Shown in pieces: positions 12,499-25,100 of a stretch of DNA of 64,000 nt (positions are counted from its first letter, which is position 1; every line of letters begins with the position of its first letter). This stretch comes from Luidia sarsii. Lineage: Eukaryota > Echinodermata > Asteroidea > Paxillosida > Luidiidae. The notes beneath the pieces are model-generated. The model had not been told where the DNA came from. It did no database searches and was given only the letters and a program-made list of their open reading frames with translations. The stretch spans positions 25,047,632 through 25,111,631 of the forward strand of contig OX465105.1 of NCBI GenBank assembly GCA_949987565.1. The letters are read 5' to 3'. The translations under genes and the position numbers were made by a program.

Positions 12499-15400
12499 GG
12501 TGGGTGGAGGGAGGGAGGTGCTTGTTTGTACGTATACGGGTACATTTGCGAGTGAGTTAGTGAGTGTGCGGTTGTGCGCGGCGGGGGACGAGTCGAGCAG
12601 TGCAGAGTACCCGCTGTGAGTGGGCAGTTGAGAACCAGTGATGCAGCCAGTGCCAGTCACTGCCTACCAGCACCAGGAGCGGTGAGGAGGGAGGAAGGGA
12701 GGTATGCTGCCTCACGGCTGAGCTGCTGCACGGGCTGCGTTTTTTTTTTTTTTTTTTTTTTTTGGCGGGTTGACCCAATCGGGGTCGGAGCGTTGTGCGT
12801 CCTGGATGCCTTTGCGGGCGTGTTCCGTGCTCCCTCCAGTGGCGGGTGGAGCTCAGGAGAGGTGGAGGCCAGAGAGTGGTCAGAGCTTTCAGACAGAGAG
12901 CGGACCGACGACAAAGAGACAGTGTGTGTGCGCGTGTGCTTGCTCTACGGCAGAGAAAGAAATCTGGCGGGCAGAGAAGGAAATCTGGCGGAGAAGCTTC
13001 AGACCGATGCCCGAGTGGACTCCCGACAGTGGGCACGACCCGATCTGGACAGTCTCTCTCCCGCAGATTGTCCGTGCTTCAAACACTACGATGGACGGAG
13101 ACTCCCTCCCCCAGCGGACATTTTCTTTCGGAAGGGGACATTTTTTTTGTTTCCTCCAAAATTGTGTCCGGCACCATTTATCCACCTCGGAAGAGTTTCT
13201 GCTTCTGCCTCGACCGTCCTGTTGTGCCGTGCCGGGGATACGACCGTCAGCTGAGACGTTTTAGCAGCAAAGACGAAAGCCGTCTGAAACTCTCGGCCGG
13301 ACGACTTGCTGCCCGAGTGAAATAAAAAACCAAAATCAACTGTTTGGATTTTTAAGCCAAGACAGGGCAGTAAGCTTCAAAGTAAGTCACTCAAATCCTT
13401 TCCGTCCAAAATGGGAGTCACTCCCCCGAAGAAAGCTGATTGTCGAAGTTTGGAGTACTCTTGGGAAACAAGCTTTTCCCTGCTTTTCAGTCATTTTTTT
13501 GAATACAGATGCTGTTGCCTGAACCGAGTCTTTTTCTTTCTCATTAGCAGCTTCGTTACTGTGGTCATACTCACAGAGCAAGCTACGGTGTATTTTCCCA
13601 ATTATTGCCAATTCTTCCATCTCCCTCACCTCTAAAAAAATCCACCCACTCGATGAAGAGCCACGCATGTACTCCTGTGCTGTTTATGATGCACTGTATA
13701 TTATTGATACGAGTCATTCCGTGCGACTCCCTATTGCACATGTGCACAGCTGTTTCCTTCCATGCACCGTGACTCAGCTGTTTAGAGGAGTAAAGGTAAC
13801 CTGTACATGCAAACGTGAATGTCAGTAGAGCAGTATTCCAGTGAATGAATACTCGTACTTGTCCTGCTGTTTGTGACAGACGCTGACTGCACCTTTAGAG
13901 TGAAAAACCAACAAACAAACTTGACCTATGGCTGACTACTATACTGCATCAGTACACCTTCGGTGCATTGTTCTGTGTGAGTGTGCAGTGCAAATCCACT
14001 GTGGACGTGTGTTGGGTCAAGTGCCGGTAAGCTTGAAAATTACCGATTGACGTTCAACCCTTTACTGAGCTCCTTGCAGTTCTGAACACGTGGTCCGTGT
14101 ACATGTACAATGTACGTGCACACCTATCTACTCAATCTCACGACTCTGTTTATAGAAATAGACTCTTTCAACGGTCATTCTTCTGGAACTACCCACACGA
14201 CCTATGGCTCTATCACGTGCACTACCTCAAACATCATATACCTCATCTCTTGTAGAGTTTGTAATATTCAGTATGTTGGTGAGACCAAAAACACCCTCAA
14301 AAAACGGATCTATGGCCATAGGTCTACTATCAAAACCGGTAAAATGGACACCCCTGTTGGGTATCACTTCAATCTCCCTGATCATTCGATATCAGATATG
14401 AGTGTTCATGGCATAGAATCACTTGGTCACCGTAGTAATGCTGTCCGTCTTAGCCGTGAGAAAATGTGGATGAAGCGTCTTCGGACTATTCAACCACATG
14501 GTCTCAACATCCAGGAGGGTAATGACTAACACCATGCAGCTTTCTGATAATCCTTCTTTTGTGTTCAGTCCTTCACACTTCTCTCTTTGATCTTTCCCCC
14601 TCTTGTCACAAATCCCTACCCTACTCCTTGCCCTTCTCTTTGATCTTTCCCCCTCCTCTCACTAATCCCTACCCCACCGCTTGCCCTTCCCTTTGATCTC
14701 TCCCTACCAGCTTCACTCTTTGTCCTTTGTTTCTCATCCGTGTCCTATTCACTCTCCCCCCCCCCTTCCTCCATGTACCGGTACATGTATCTGTTTTGTC
14801 CTTGTCACTCTGCCTTTGAGAAAGGTCCTGCTAGGATCGAAACGTCAGGCCCACTAAATTTTAAGATTTACATTTTGGTAATTTTAGTCAGTAAGCAGTT
14901 TGCAACATTTTTGTATAAATCACCTTTTGACTCTGTTTATACTATGAAGGGTGCATAATTTCAGTGAGTGTTTAATGAGATTGAGGGGGTGAGTTTTTCC
15001 TATTCCTAAAGGGGAATTCTGTTCTGGAGATCAAAACAGATTGATCAGGAAAGTATTTGAGATGCGATGGGCGTGTTCATGAGTTCCATTTACAGTAGTT
15101 GGTATTCATGTTAATTCTGCAAGTTTTAAAAAGTAAGGTCTTGAGTGATAGAATGTACATGTAATTTGGTGAAAATGAAACGGAAGTCTCAGCAGTTTTT
15201 CCCTCTGAAAAAAAAAGAGGAAAACTATTTCAAAAGTGGTTTTAGTAAACAGCAAGAAAGCCAAGGGTGGATTTCACAAAGCCGTACGATCCATCGTAAC
15301 TCAACTTCAGGTGGATAACCCCTCGTAAGTTCTGATACAGTAGTTCGTATGGTTTCTGTGCATTGCTCGTTGTCTCGCGATTGATCGTAAGTCGCAGCGA

Positions 15401-16677
15401 GTTTGATGAAATTATTGGTATGTGTTTCAGTCCAGACCAGGACGTACATGTACGATGTATCTCAGTGGTCCGGCCTGAATCCAAACCGTCAAGCCCTGTA
15501 TTAAACTTCCTGGGAGTCTCTAGTCAGTTTGAGTCAGTGAGCGTGTTTCCCTCCGATGTGGTGTGCACCGCCAAAACAAAAACCTTGTCGGAAACATCAG
15601 GCTCCTAAATCTTTCTGCTTTTGAGAATGGTTCGGCCAGGATCGAAACATCAGGCACTGTACCTTTTTTTTGTTGAGGTTTTCGCATTTTAGTTCTTTTT
15701 ACAAGTCGGTACGCAGTTTTCAGCATTTCTGCCAAAGTTTTCAATTGGTTGCATAGCACGCGTATGTTGAATATGCAAATCGCTTCCACATGCTCGTTAC
15801 TCAGTTTGTTTGTTTTATGGGGGGGGGGTTTCAAGAGAGGTTTTTTTTCGGAGGAATTATTTCGACGATTCCCATGTTGATGGAATCAAAGATTGGGACG
15901 GAAGTTTCCCTCGGAGGATGATTAGAGAAGATTTCCCCTCCCAATTTCCTCCTGCTGGCTCCCCTCTCCTCTCCCCTCGCTCAGCAACTCGTTTCCCCAC
16001 CCTTCCCCCGTTCCCCGTCGTCTTACGTTACTCAGGGTCTGATGGACAGAAGAGGGGGAAGACAAAATACGAAAAACGGCATTCGCCCACATGGTCGGAA
16101 CTCCCGGTTCAATGCCCTTGCCCTTGCTCCTTGTGGTTTTCCTCATTTCTCCTCCTCCTCCTCCTCCCCCCCCCCCCAGCAACAAAAACAAAATGAAAAC
16201 ATTGAGAGCAATTTCCTCTTTAGATTCCGACTGACTCTTCAAAGGTCAGTAGCTTACTTCTGACGGGGCTCCTGGAAAAAATAAGACATTGAATATTCAT
16301 TTTGTGCTCGTCCATAGAATACGGACAAGTTGCAAACTGCTTCGCTGACTTGAATGAGCAGATTGCAGATCTGAATAATGTATTGAGACGGCCTGATGTT
16401 TCGATCCCTGCAGGACCTTTCTCGAAGGCGGAAAAAAAAATCGGCCTTCGAGAAAGGATCTGCGAGGATGTATATTCAGGCCGTCTGTTTGTTTTGGGTT
16501 TGTTTGTGTTTTTTGTGGGTTTTTTTGGGGGGGGGGTTTCAGGCGGTTTTTCATTATGATTTCCGACCGTATTTCAATGAGAACCCGCTGTCCCTATTGT
16601 ACATGTATGTAGTGTGCAGGTGATGAACTGAGTTTTGGTCACCAATTTGTCGGCTTGTGTTGTTCTGTACGGTTGAG

Positions 16678-16708
<31 letters not shown>

Positions 16709-19134
16709 TATTTTTTTTGGTGCAATTGTTTCTTTTCCGGGAAAGACGCTGGCCAATATTACTCAGGGTCAATCATCCAGAAGCCGGTGTTCCAGTGTTC
16801 CTGGAAGCGCAAATAATTGATAATTTAAATACCATTAAAACGCACCTTATGAGTGGACAAATTAAGTGCTCGCTTGGTTTTTGGCCGGGCCAAGCCAGTG
16901 CCATTAATAAGAACTCTAACACAATGTCCTCCAAGAGAGGCAAGCAAAGTTACAGAAAATTTTATCCAAGGGGGGGGGGGGGAATGTGCTAGTTAACTTA
17001 TACATGTAGATGGGGGTTTCTGCGCACGCTGCAATTGTCAATCATTGAGTTGGGTGGCTCTACCTGAAATTGGCCTACCAGCCAGTGAATACTGTTTTTG
17101 AAAGGTAATGAACGCTGACAAGAACTGTATGTGTGCCATGTCCCAACATTTATTATAGGGATATTTAGTAGCACAGCCGATATTCGATGTACAGTAATAA
17201 TTATGTTTGGTTGTTGAAAATTGTAGTCAAAAGCTACTCGTATTTCAAGCACAAGGCTTGATAGGGGCACTGCCAGGAATTCTGTCGTCACAATCAGACA
17301 CAGGAAACCTGCAGTGGGGCTAATCCAATGAAATCAGCACTCCTGTTTTGGCACACACGTGCGCATTCTGAAAGACTAGGCCGAGGTATTGTGTATGCGT
17401 GTTCGGTGTCACTCCACCAACCGTTGGTAGTGGGCCCACCATTGGCAGTTGACTGAGGAATTTACCTTGACCTGATTGCCTCATTTATGCAACCAACATT
17501 ATTTTATGCAACCGGCATTTATGCAACTGGCAGCGGGTCACGTGACAGCGTGTCAGCCCCCCCTAACCCTGACCTCCCAGTCACTATTGACTTCCTTATC
17601 AGGTGTTTTTTTTCCTCCTCGATCCCTTCCTCCCTCCCTCCCTCCCTCCCTCCCTCGCTCCGCTCTTTCATTCTTTGAGAGCGTTTCTCGGAAAATGCAG
17701 TCAGGGGGGGGGTTTTGTGCCCTGACTCATAATCAGGCCAGGGTTTGGCCGCATAGCGCTCAGTGGGTTCAGCGCAGTTCACCAACCAAATTCTGCCAGT
17801 TGTGATCACCGACCCTCCCTCCCCCCCTCCTTCCCTAGGGTTCCTCCCCTATGACAAGTATGAGGATGTCTTTGATGGTTAGGAAGATGACCAAATTCTA
17901 ACTCCACTATGAAAAAGAAGCTTGCCAATTATACATGTTTGTGCACTTCAGATCCCTAGATGACAGCAGAAAATGAGCAGAAAATTAACTCGTCCATTTT
18001 TTTTTTCATTTCATTTCGAAATTTATTCTTTGTATTTTAATTTTGCAATATGTTTTATATCATGCATTTTGTTTCCTGCAAATTCAATTCAATTTATTTG
18101 TCAGTTTTAACTTCTTTTAGACGAGGCAAACAAAATAATAAGGGGAAAAACTAGACAGGGGACTTTGAAACAATTTTGAAAAAATGGCAAAGAAAACATT
18201 GGCAAGGCTAGAATAGTTCACTTTTGAATTAAGGAAGCTCTCAAAGTCTTCTTACTTACAAAGTTAAACCTTTTTTTTTACCAGTTTTGCAAGACAAATT
18301 GGCCATGAAAATTTCTTTGCCAAATTTAGTCATTGGTAAACATATCCCAATCAGTTTACCTTTACTTGATTAAAAAAAAATAAAAAATCTTTTCCTTTTT
18401 TTTCCCTTTCTTTTTTCATTTTCTTTTCATTCTTCCTTGAAAAATGCACTTTTATTTGAGTTTAAAGGTGTAACCTCTGCACTGTGTAGAAGTTCAGAGT
18501 GGTGTTTGTACGGGCGCATTGAGTTTTTGATTGAAAGAATACTAGCTAAGTTGGATTCTAAAAAGGTGCTACAGATTGTATTTGCCCCCACTCTGAATCA
18601 CTCATTTGTATGGGCCCCTATGGGGCTCACGTGGCATTGCATGGACCCCGGACTGGAGATCATTCACTATCACGCGAGTCACTCATTCATCATATGAAAC
18701 TGAGTGTAACTGCATGAGTGATCTGCCTGAACTGCAAATGGAATAACAACGTGCAGGAGTCTCACTTGACCCTCCCGAGGGAAAACTGCTTGCTCCCGAA
18801 GCACACGGATTGTCAGATGTTACAGAGATGTAACAGAGTGCACTGGGATTAGATACTAGATTCTTAGCCCCTCCCCCCTGAAGAAATGAGTGGATACCTA
18901 GACTTCTGAAAATGGAATGATGTTAATGCAGAGTGAGTTGCTTGCAGTGAGTTGCTTAATTTAATCAGTGTAGACTTTGAGCTCTCTTACTCATCTGCAG
19001 TTGAGATCTCACTGCAGCTTTCATGTTTAAACATATAATTTTTTTTATTATTTTTTTTTACTTACTTTTTAACTGAGCAGTCAGTGTTTACCACCACGTC
19101 GAGTAAGGGCAAAACCTCTTTGAATTACTTTTGA

Positions 19135-19171
<37 letters not shown>

Positions 19172-22100
19172 CACTGTAATTTGGCCATTGGCCACAAAAG
19201 TGATGAAATAAGGTAAGAATAGAATAGTATAGTAATGTGGGATGCATTGCCGCGTTATGTTCATCCAAGGCTCTGTTTATGCTGTGGGCGAGGAAATCCT
19301 CTAATATATTTGTACTGTACATAGGTGTTGAATTTAGATGGGCCAAAGTTTCGATCTTGGCTGGACCTTTCTTTTGTCAAAGGCAAAGGGTGGGTGAATT
19401 CTCCGTTATTATGAAAGCGACAAACTTTTGGCAATCTGAGTCAGCACAGTTTGTGACTTGTCTACGTGTTATCTCCAGCGCGGATTTTGCAGTTCTTCCC
19501 CCATTTTCAAGACTGATCAACCATTTTGTTCCCTTTGGCGTTTTCTCTTCCAATCGTCAGGTACATCGAGGAGCATGTGCAGAAGACAGGTGTCGCTATT
19601 GAGACCCAGGGGTTCACCTTCGTCACAAGCGGACGCAAGCGAGAATCACTCACTGTAAGTGTCTCCTCTCCTTTGAATGTCAGACTCGCATTTGCACTAA
19701 TTGAAGTCTATCTCTTCTGTTGTAAATGTTCCGCTGATTCCTGACCATTCGAAGAAAAAGGAAACCAAATCCCCACTCCCCCTACTAACGAACAGGCAAT
19801 TAATCTTTGCTGCCATCAGGCTAATTAGCCTCACTCGGCTGAAGAAGAAAATTAGACTAAAGAGTCCTCGTTTAAATGGCTTGTGCAATTGCCGGGAAAG
19901 GAAATTGCTTTGAAGAAAGATAAGCCAAAATATGCCTCAACCCCACCAAAATAAACAAATGAAGACAAAAACCACTCGTGCTTTGTTGCTATCATCCATT
20001 ATCGCTGGGGTCTGGCACAGAAATAGAAGCTAGCGCACACCACCAGTAGCAGGGAGATTCACCATTAATATTCACCTTTATTTGGTTGTGGTTGCGCGGT
20101 GGTTTTTATGCGGGGAAGGGGGGCGGAGGTTTGAGAATATCGGTTTGACAGCCACTGCCAGAAATTCGGCCAGCTTTCTAGGAGGAAGGAGTGCTGTTTG
20201 TTGCCCTCCCTCAAAGTTTTACAGTGACTTGCACTTCAATCCTACCAGGACCTTTTTTTTCAAAGCTTTGAAGTAGTTCTTATCAGGTGATATACAAAAA
20301 TGTTGCAAACTGCTTACTGACTAAAATTACCAAAAAGTAAATCAAAACATTTAGTGGGCCTGACATTTCGATCCTAGCAGGACCTTTCTCAAAGGCAGAG
20401 AAAGGTCCTGCTAGGATCGAAACGTCAGGCCCACTAAATTTTTTAGTTCTTATCAGGATAGATAGGATGTCAGACCCTCATTTTTTTATTTTTTATTTTT
20501 TTTTTGGGGGGGGGAGAGGGTTACATTTATTAGTCAACAAGCACCACTTTTAAAACACTTTTCCTTTCAATAATATGTTTGGGGGTTTTTAGTACCCGAA
20601 AATCATTTTTGAAAAATGGCAAAGAAAATTCTGACTGGACCAGGGGATTAGTTCAGTCTCAAAGGCAAAATGACAGGGACAGAAACAAGTAGGAAGGGGA
20701 GAGCAATAGGGGCACAGATAACAGACAAAGGAAAAGATAGCTGGTAGGGTGAGATCAAAGGGAAGGGCAAGGGGGTAGGGAAGGGATCAGGTAGTAGGGG
20801 GGCGGAAATATCAAAGGGAAGAGAGAGAGAGAGAGAGTCAAAAAGAGAGGGAGTGAGATATTTTTGGCGGGAAACCAGTCGTGGCTTTGTAAATAGATGT
20901 GAAGTCCAGTGTATTGTGTGGTGTCCATCATGCCATCGAAATGCTACCCAGTACGCATGCGTGCGAGCAGTGGCGTGATGTGCCAGGAGTGGCGTGATTG
21001 TGGGGTCAATCAGGCAGGCAGGCGGTATGGCATTGGCCGTTGTTTATTGGTCATTTTTTTTCTGTGCAGGGAGCGAGGGGGGGGGGGTGGTTGGCCATGA
21101 AGTCCAAAGCAGCTGAGGAGAATGAATGGGGTGTTGGGGGGGGGGGCAGACCAGTGGGGCGAGCACTTGGCCAAACAGGCTCTGGGGTATGACTGGCCCT
21201 CAGCTGTTCATGAAGGCAGGGAGGGGGGGGGGTGGGGTGGGGGGGTATTTGGGCCCTGCCAGTGCTGACCCTCGGTGAAGGTTATCAGACTGCAGTGGTC
21301 ACGTTTAGCCGTTCTGTTCTGTCTTTTGTTTTTTCCATGTGTGTGTACCCAGCGAGTTCAGCCAGAAGGGATGCTTTACATTTGGCACACTAATCTGCCT
21401 CAGGCCATGCTGGGCGGTTTCAGGAACCGCATTGAAAAGAAAATTATGTATAATAGCCTAGGTAGGTTTTTTTTGTCCGTTTGGGATTCATTTCTGTTTC
21501 ATCTCTGGCGAGACTAAGAACTCAGTGTGTTCGGGGGCAGGCTGGATTCATTCAGAATGCTTGTAGAACTGGAAGCAAGGCGGTTAGGGTTAGGGTCAGG
21601 AGTCGGAAGTGACGCTGAAGGTAGCCATTGTCTTGGCATTGGCGAGGGTGCCAAATGTGCTTAGAAATTTGAGCGGGAAAATGCGTGTATGTATATATGC
21701 AGGTACCATGAACAATGGCTGTGTCCTGAGTAACACGCCACCTCTTTGTCTTTGTGTCTGACTAGTAAGCCCCTTTTAAATTCAGGATAATGCCCAGCTG
21801 CAGTGTCAACCCTGTGTACAGTGTGCAGGTCATTGTAAGGGTCAAATATTTGTAGGAATTGTCACTATATATTGTTAGATAGATAGATATAGGTAGATAA
21901 ATAGATACTGATAAATAGATAGATAGATCGATAGGAGAAGTTTTACCAAATGCAAGACCACAGAAATGCACCGTCTTGTTGCTCCTGAGTAATTTATGGA
22001 AGTTGCACAGAGACAAGACGGCCAGGGTGTTTGTTTCTGAAGTAAAGCCGAGAAACGCCCCCAAATGTTCAAACAGAGCAGCTCAGTCCAAACTGAACTG

Positions 22101-25100
22101 TTTCTCCAGCAGTGAGAAAGTTGATCCCTCCAGCGGAATGCTAGCTACCTGCGGCGTGGGCCGTGGAACAGTAGGAGGCCGCTGTCCAGACAGAAGAGTG
22201 ACCAGTGACCAGTCTAGCCATTCCTCCGTGGTCTACTCTAGCAGTAGCAGTCTAGATCTAACCCCACCTCTCAGTCTCATGCATGCCATGCCTTCATCCA
22301 TGTGCCCAGCAACACACACACCTACATGTACATGTACGCTGTCCTCGAATTTGTATCCTTGTGGAGACATTGCTTTGTTCATGCATTAACACAACCGAGT
22401 GAGAAACAATGTTTTGAAAAATGCTAATGTTTCAACCACATTCACTTTCCTGGGTAGACATTTGGACCGTATATCAAATACTTCAATTTGCGTTGCGACA
22501 GATTTTTACCTTTAAGAGTTATTACCGAATACCAGTTTCGTGAAATCCTTGTGGAGACCTACTGTACATGTACAGGCCTACACCTTTAGAATTTTCCTGC
22601 GGGAGATCTATTCAACCTATTGTCTCCACAAGACCCTACATTCCTGCCTCCCTGGCCTCCCCACACTCTCACACACCCACACTCTTCTGTGTCCTTATCG
22701 GGTCAGCTATGTCCAGACATCCAGACCCCCAATTAGGAGGGGTGACATCTTAATGTCCAGCAGGCCTAGGGTGGCCACCCTGGGTGCACCACTACCCCCC
22801 CCCCTCCTCCTCCTGTCTAATTTGTCCAGTTCATGTGGGATGGGGTGTTTATAAGCAACTGGCAGCTCTGCAGAGTGTACAGTATAGATGAAGCATTCAC
22901 TCATGAATCAGCACTGGCCAATGTTAAGCAGCATTGATCTGTGTGGGAAATGTGGGCCTTATCTGGACTCCCGGAATGTGGACCATTTTCTTTGAGAGTG
23001 CCAGGGAAACGAACAAGGACAGTGGACTATGAAAGGTTGTCATTCCCTTCCAACTGCCTGTCTACAGTACACCACTACCTCCATGAATGCACATGCACAC
23101 GCCCACACAATTTACATCATGTGGGATGTGAAGGAAAAAAAAGTGGTGGAGGGAAGAATCGGAGAAGAATCGGCTTTGTATTACTATTAATCTGATTGGT
23201 TCTGTTCGAGGGCTTCAGCTCTCACCAAAGACTTGTGCGTGTATCCTGAATGTCCTAATCGCTGAGCAGAAAGTGCCATGGCAGTGATAAGTGATTGTCA
23301 CATACAAGATGCCGTGGCTGTACCTGGCATCCGATTTCACCAAATTGTATCCTGAATGTTCTAATCACTGAGCAAAAGTGCGAGGTCACGTGCAAGCTGC
23401 TGTGGTGGTACTGCTTTGGTTTAATAGCAACCCCAGTAGTCGATTTCACTTAAAGGGGAATGAATCCCGGAGAAAAATGTCGGCTTATCTGATTGGGTGT
23501 TAAAAACTACCTACAATTACATGTACCTACACACCATGTATGTGCTACTCACCTACAAGTTTCATGAAGAGGGAAAAATCATGGAATTCGGTGGTCGAAT
23601 TCGCGTTCCCACAAACCGCCATCTTTTCGAATGGCCCGCCAGTCACTGCGGGGGGTATGACATCGCAACGGAAAACTCCCGCATGGGCCCGGACGGATGT
23701 ACCCCTACTACATGTACATGTATATACTGCATGCAGTTATACACTCGCGAGCTGAACGATGGCCAGCGGGAAAAAGCTGGGGAAATTTTTCCGTGCAGTT
23801 CCCAACAAGGACAGGAGACCTGTTTGAAACTCGTATGTGAGTAGCACATAGGTAATTGTAGGTTGTTTTTAACGGCCAATCACATAAGCCAACATTTTTC
23901 TCTGGGTTTCATTCCCCTTTAAATCATCGTAACTTATGATCCATCGCATTCGCAAGACAATGAATCCACACGGGCTATCTCAACTTACGATGGGTTATCA
24001 ATCGCAAGTTGAGTTACGATGCATTGTAAGGCTTTGCGAAATCCACCCCGGGACCACTTAAAGATAGGGCACACCATCTGCAAAGGTCAGAGAGTCGCTT
24101 CCGTGCTTTGTCAAACCCAGCGTCTACATAAGATAACATGCCTGCGTAAGCTTGGCTCGCCTGCGTAAGCTTGGCTCAATCTGGTGACCATGTCATGAGG
24201 AGAAAAAAACGTGGAAACGGAATCGGATGCCGACTTTTTTGCAGCAGGCATAGAGGGTGAAAACACAAAGCTTAACAGAACTAAAATTCCGTTCCACTTC
24301 TTCTAGGTGATATACAAAAATGGTGCAAACCGCTTACTGACTAAAATTACCAAAATGCTTCTTCTAGATTACCACTTCTTCTAGATTAGAAATGCAGGCC
24401 CTCCTTTGACAAAGTAAAATATAAACAACATTATTCCAAAAGTTCTCACTCACAGAAGGCGGCATTTGGAAGAAATCTGGGACGAAAGTGTTCAATTTCG
24501 CCCGTTGAAATAGCGGTTGAGCCTAATTTGCATAAGGCAGTGTTATTTTCCCAGCGCAGGGAACGCTTCGGACAAGGCCGCTGACGCTCAAAATTACGCC
24601 GTTTAAAACCTCCTTTTCTTCCATTTGCCGCCTATATATCGTGCGAACTTTTGGAATTAGGACTACTTGTACTTTATAATTGTCTTTGTCTTCACGTAAA
24701 GTTCACACACTCTTATTGAAGTGAAACAATGGAAGATCGTGAGTTCAGCGCAAGGCCTAGTAGTAGTTGTGATCCATCCAATGATCGCTTCACGGAGCGA
24801 TCGTTTGAAATTCAACAAACTTCCTCTTTTCTCGAAAGCGGCAGATTTTCAAGCACTAGAAAACTCTCCTCAAATTTGCAATGGCCGTAAATTGGGCACT
24901 TTGTAAAAACTGCGCCCCATTTTTTTTTTTTTTTTTTTTTTTTATAATAAATTAAGTTTCCAGTGGCACTCTATTTTGATGTTCAAACTGGGATACATGT
25001 AGTGTAAACCTTCATTGGCTGGACAGCTTTTGACTTGCATCTGTCTGACCGTTCCCCGGCCCCCAGCCCCAAGCTTCCCTGGCTTCACGCACTCACCATG

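Larger units (their letters stand above)
14128..14930 (+). mobile_element. 5'-truncated Penelope-like retroelement with GIY-YIG ORF and tail
   Basis: The segment holds a GIY-YIG endonuclease C-terminus (to 14529), a CT-rich 3' UTR with repeated CTTTGATCTTTCCCCCTC words, and the tail at 14811-14930 (TTGAGAAAGG ... AGTCAGTAAGCAGTTTGC ... TTTTTGTATA). The tail is what recurs at about 20 other places in the window. The reverse-transcriptase part is missing, so the copy is dead but defines the family. Confidence 0.8.
5707..19560 (+). other. Intron 2 of the GTPase gene (13.9 kb)
   Basis: It begins GTGAGT and ends AATCGTCAG. It carries the CTCCCT satellite, PLE-tail insertions, the AGTCCAGTGG element, hammerhead-like family B, the truncated PLE with GIY-YIG ORF and simple repeats. 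No additional exon of the GTPase is needed or seen. Confidence 0.85.
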
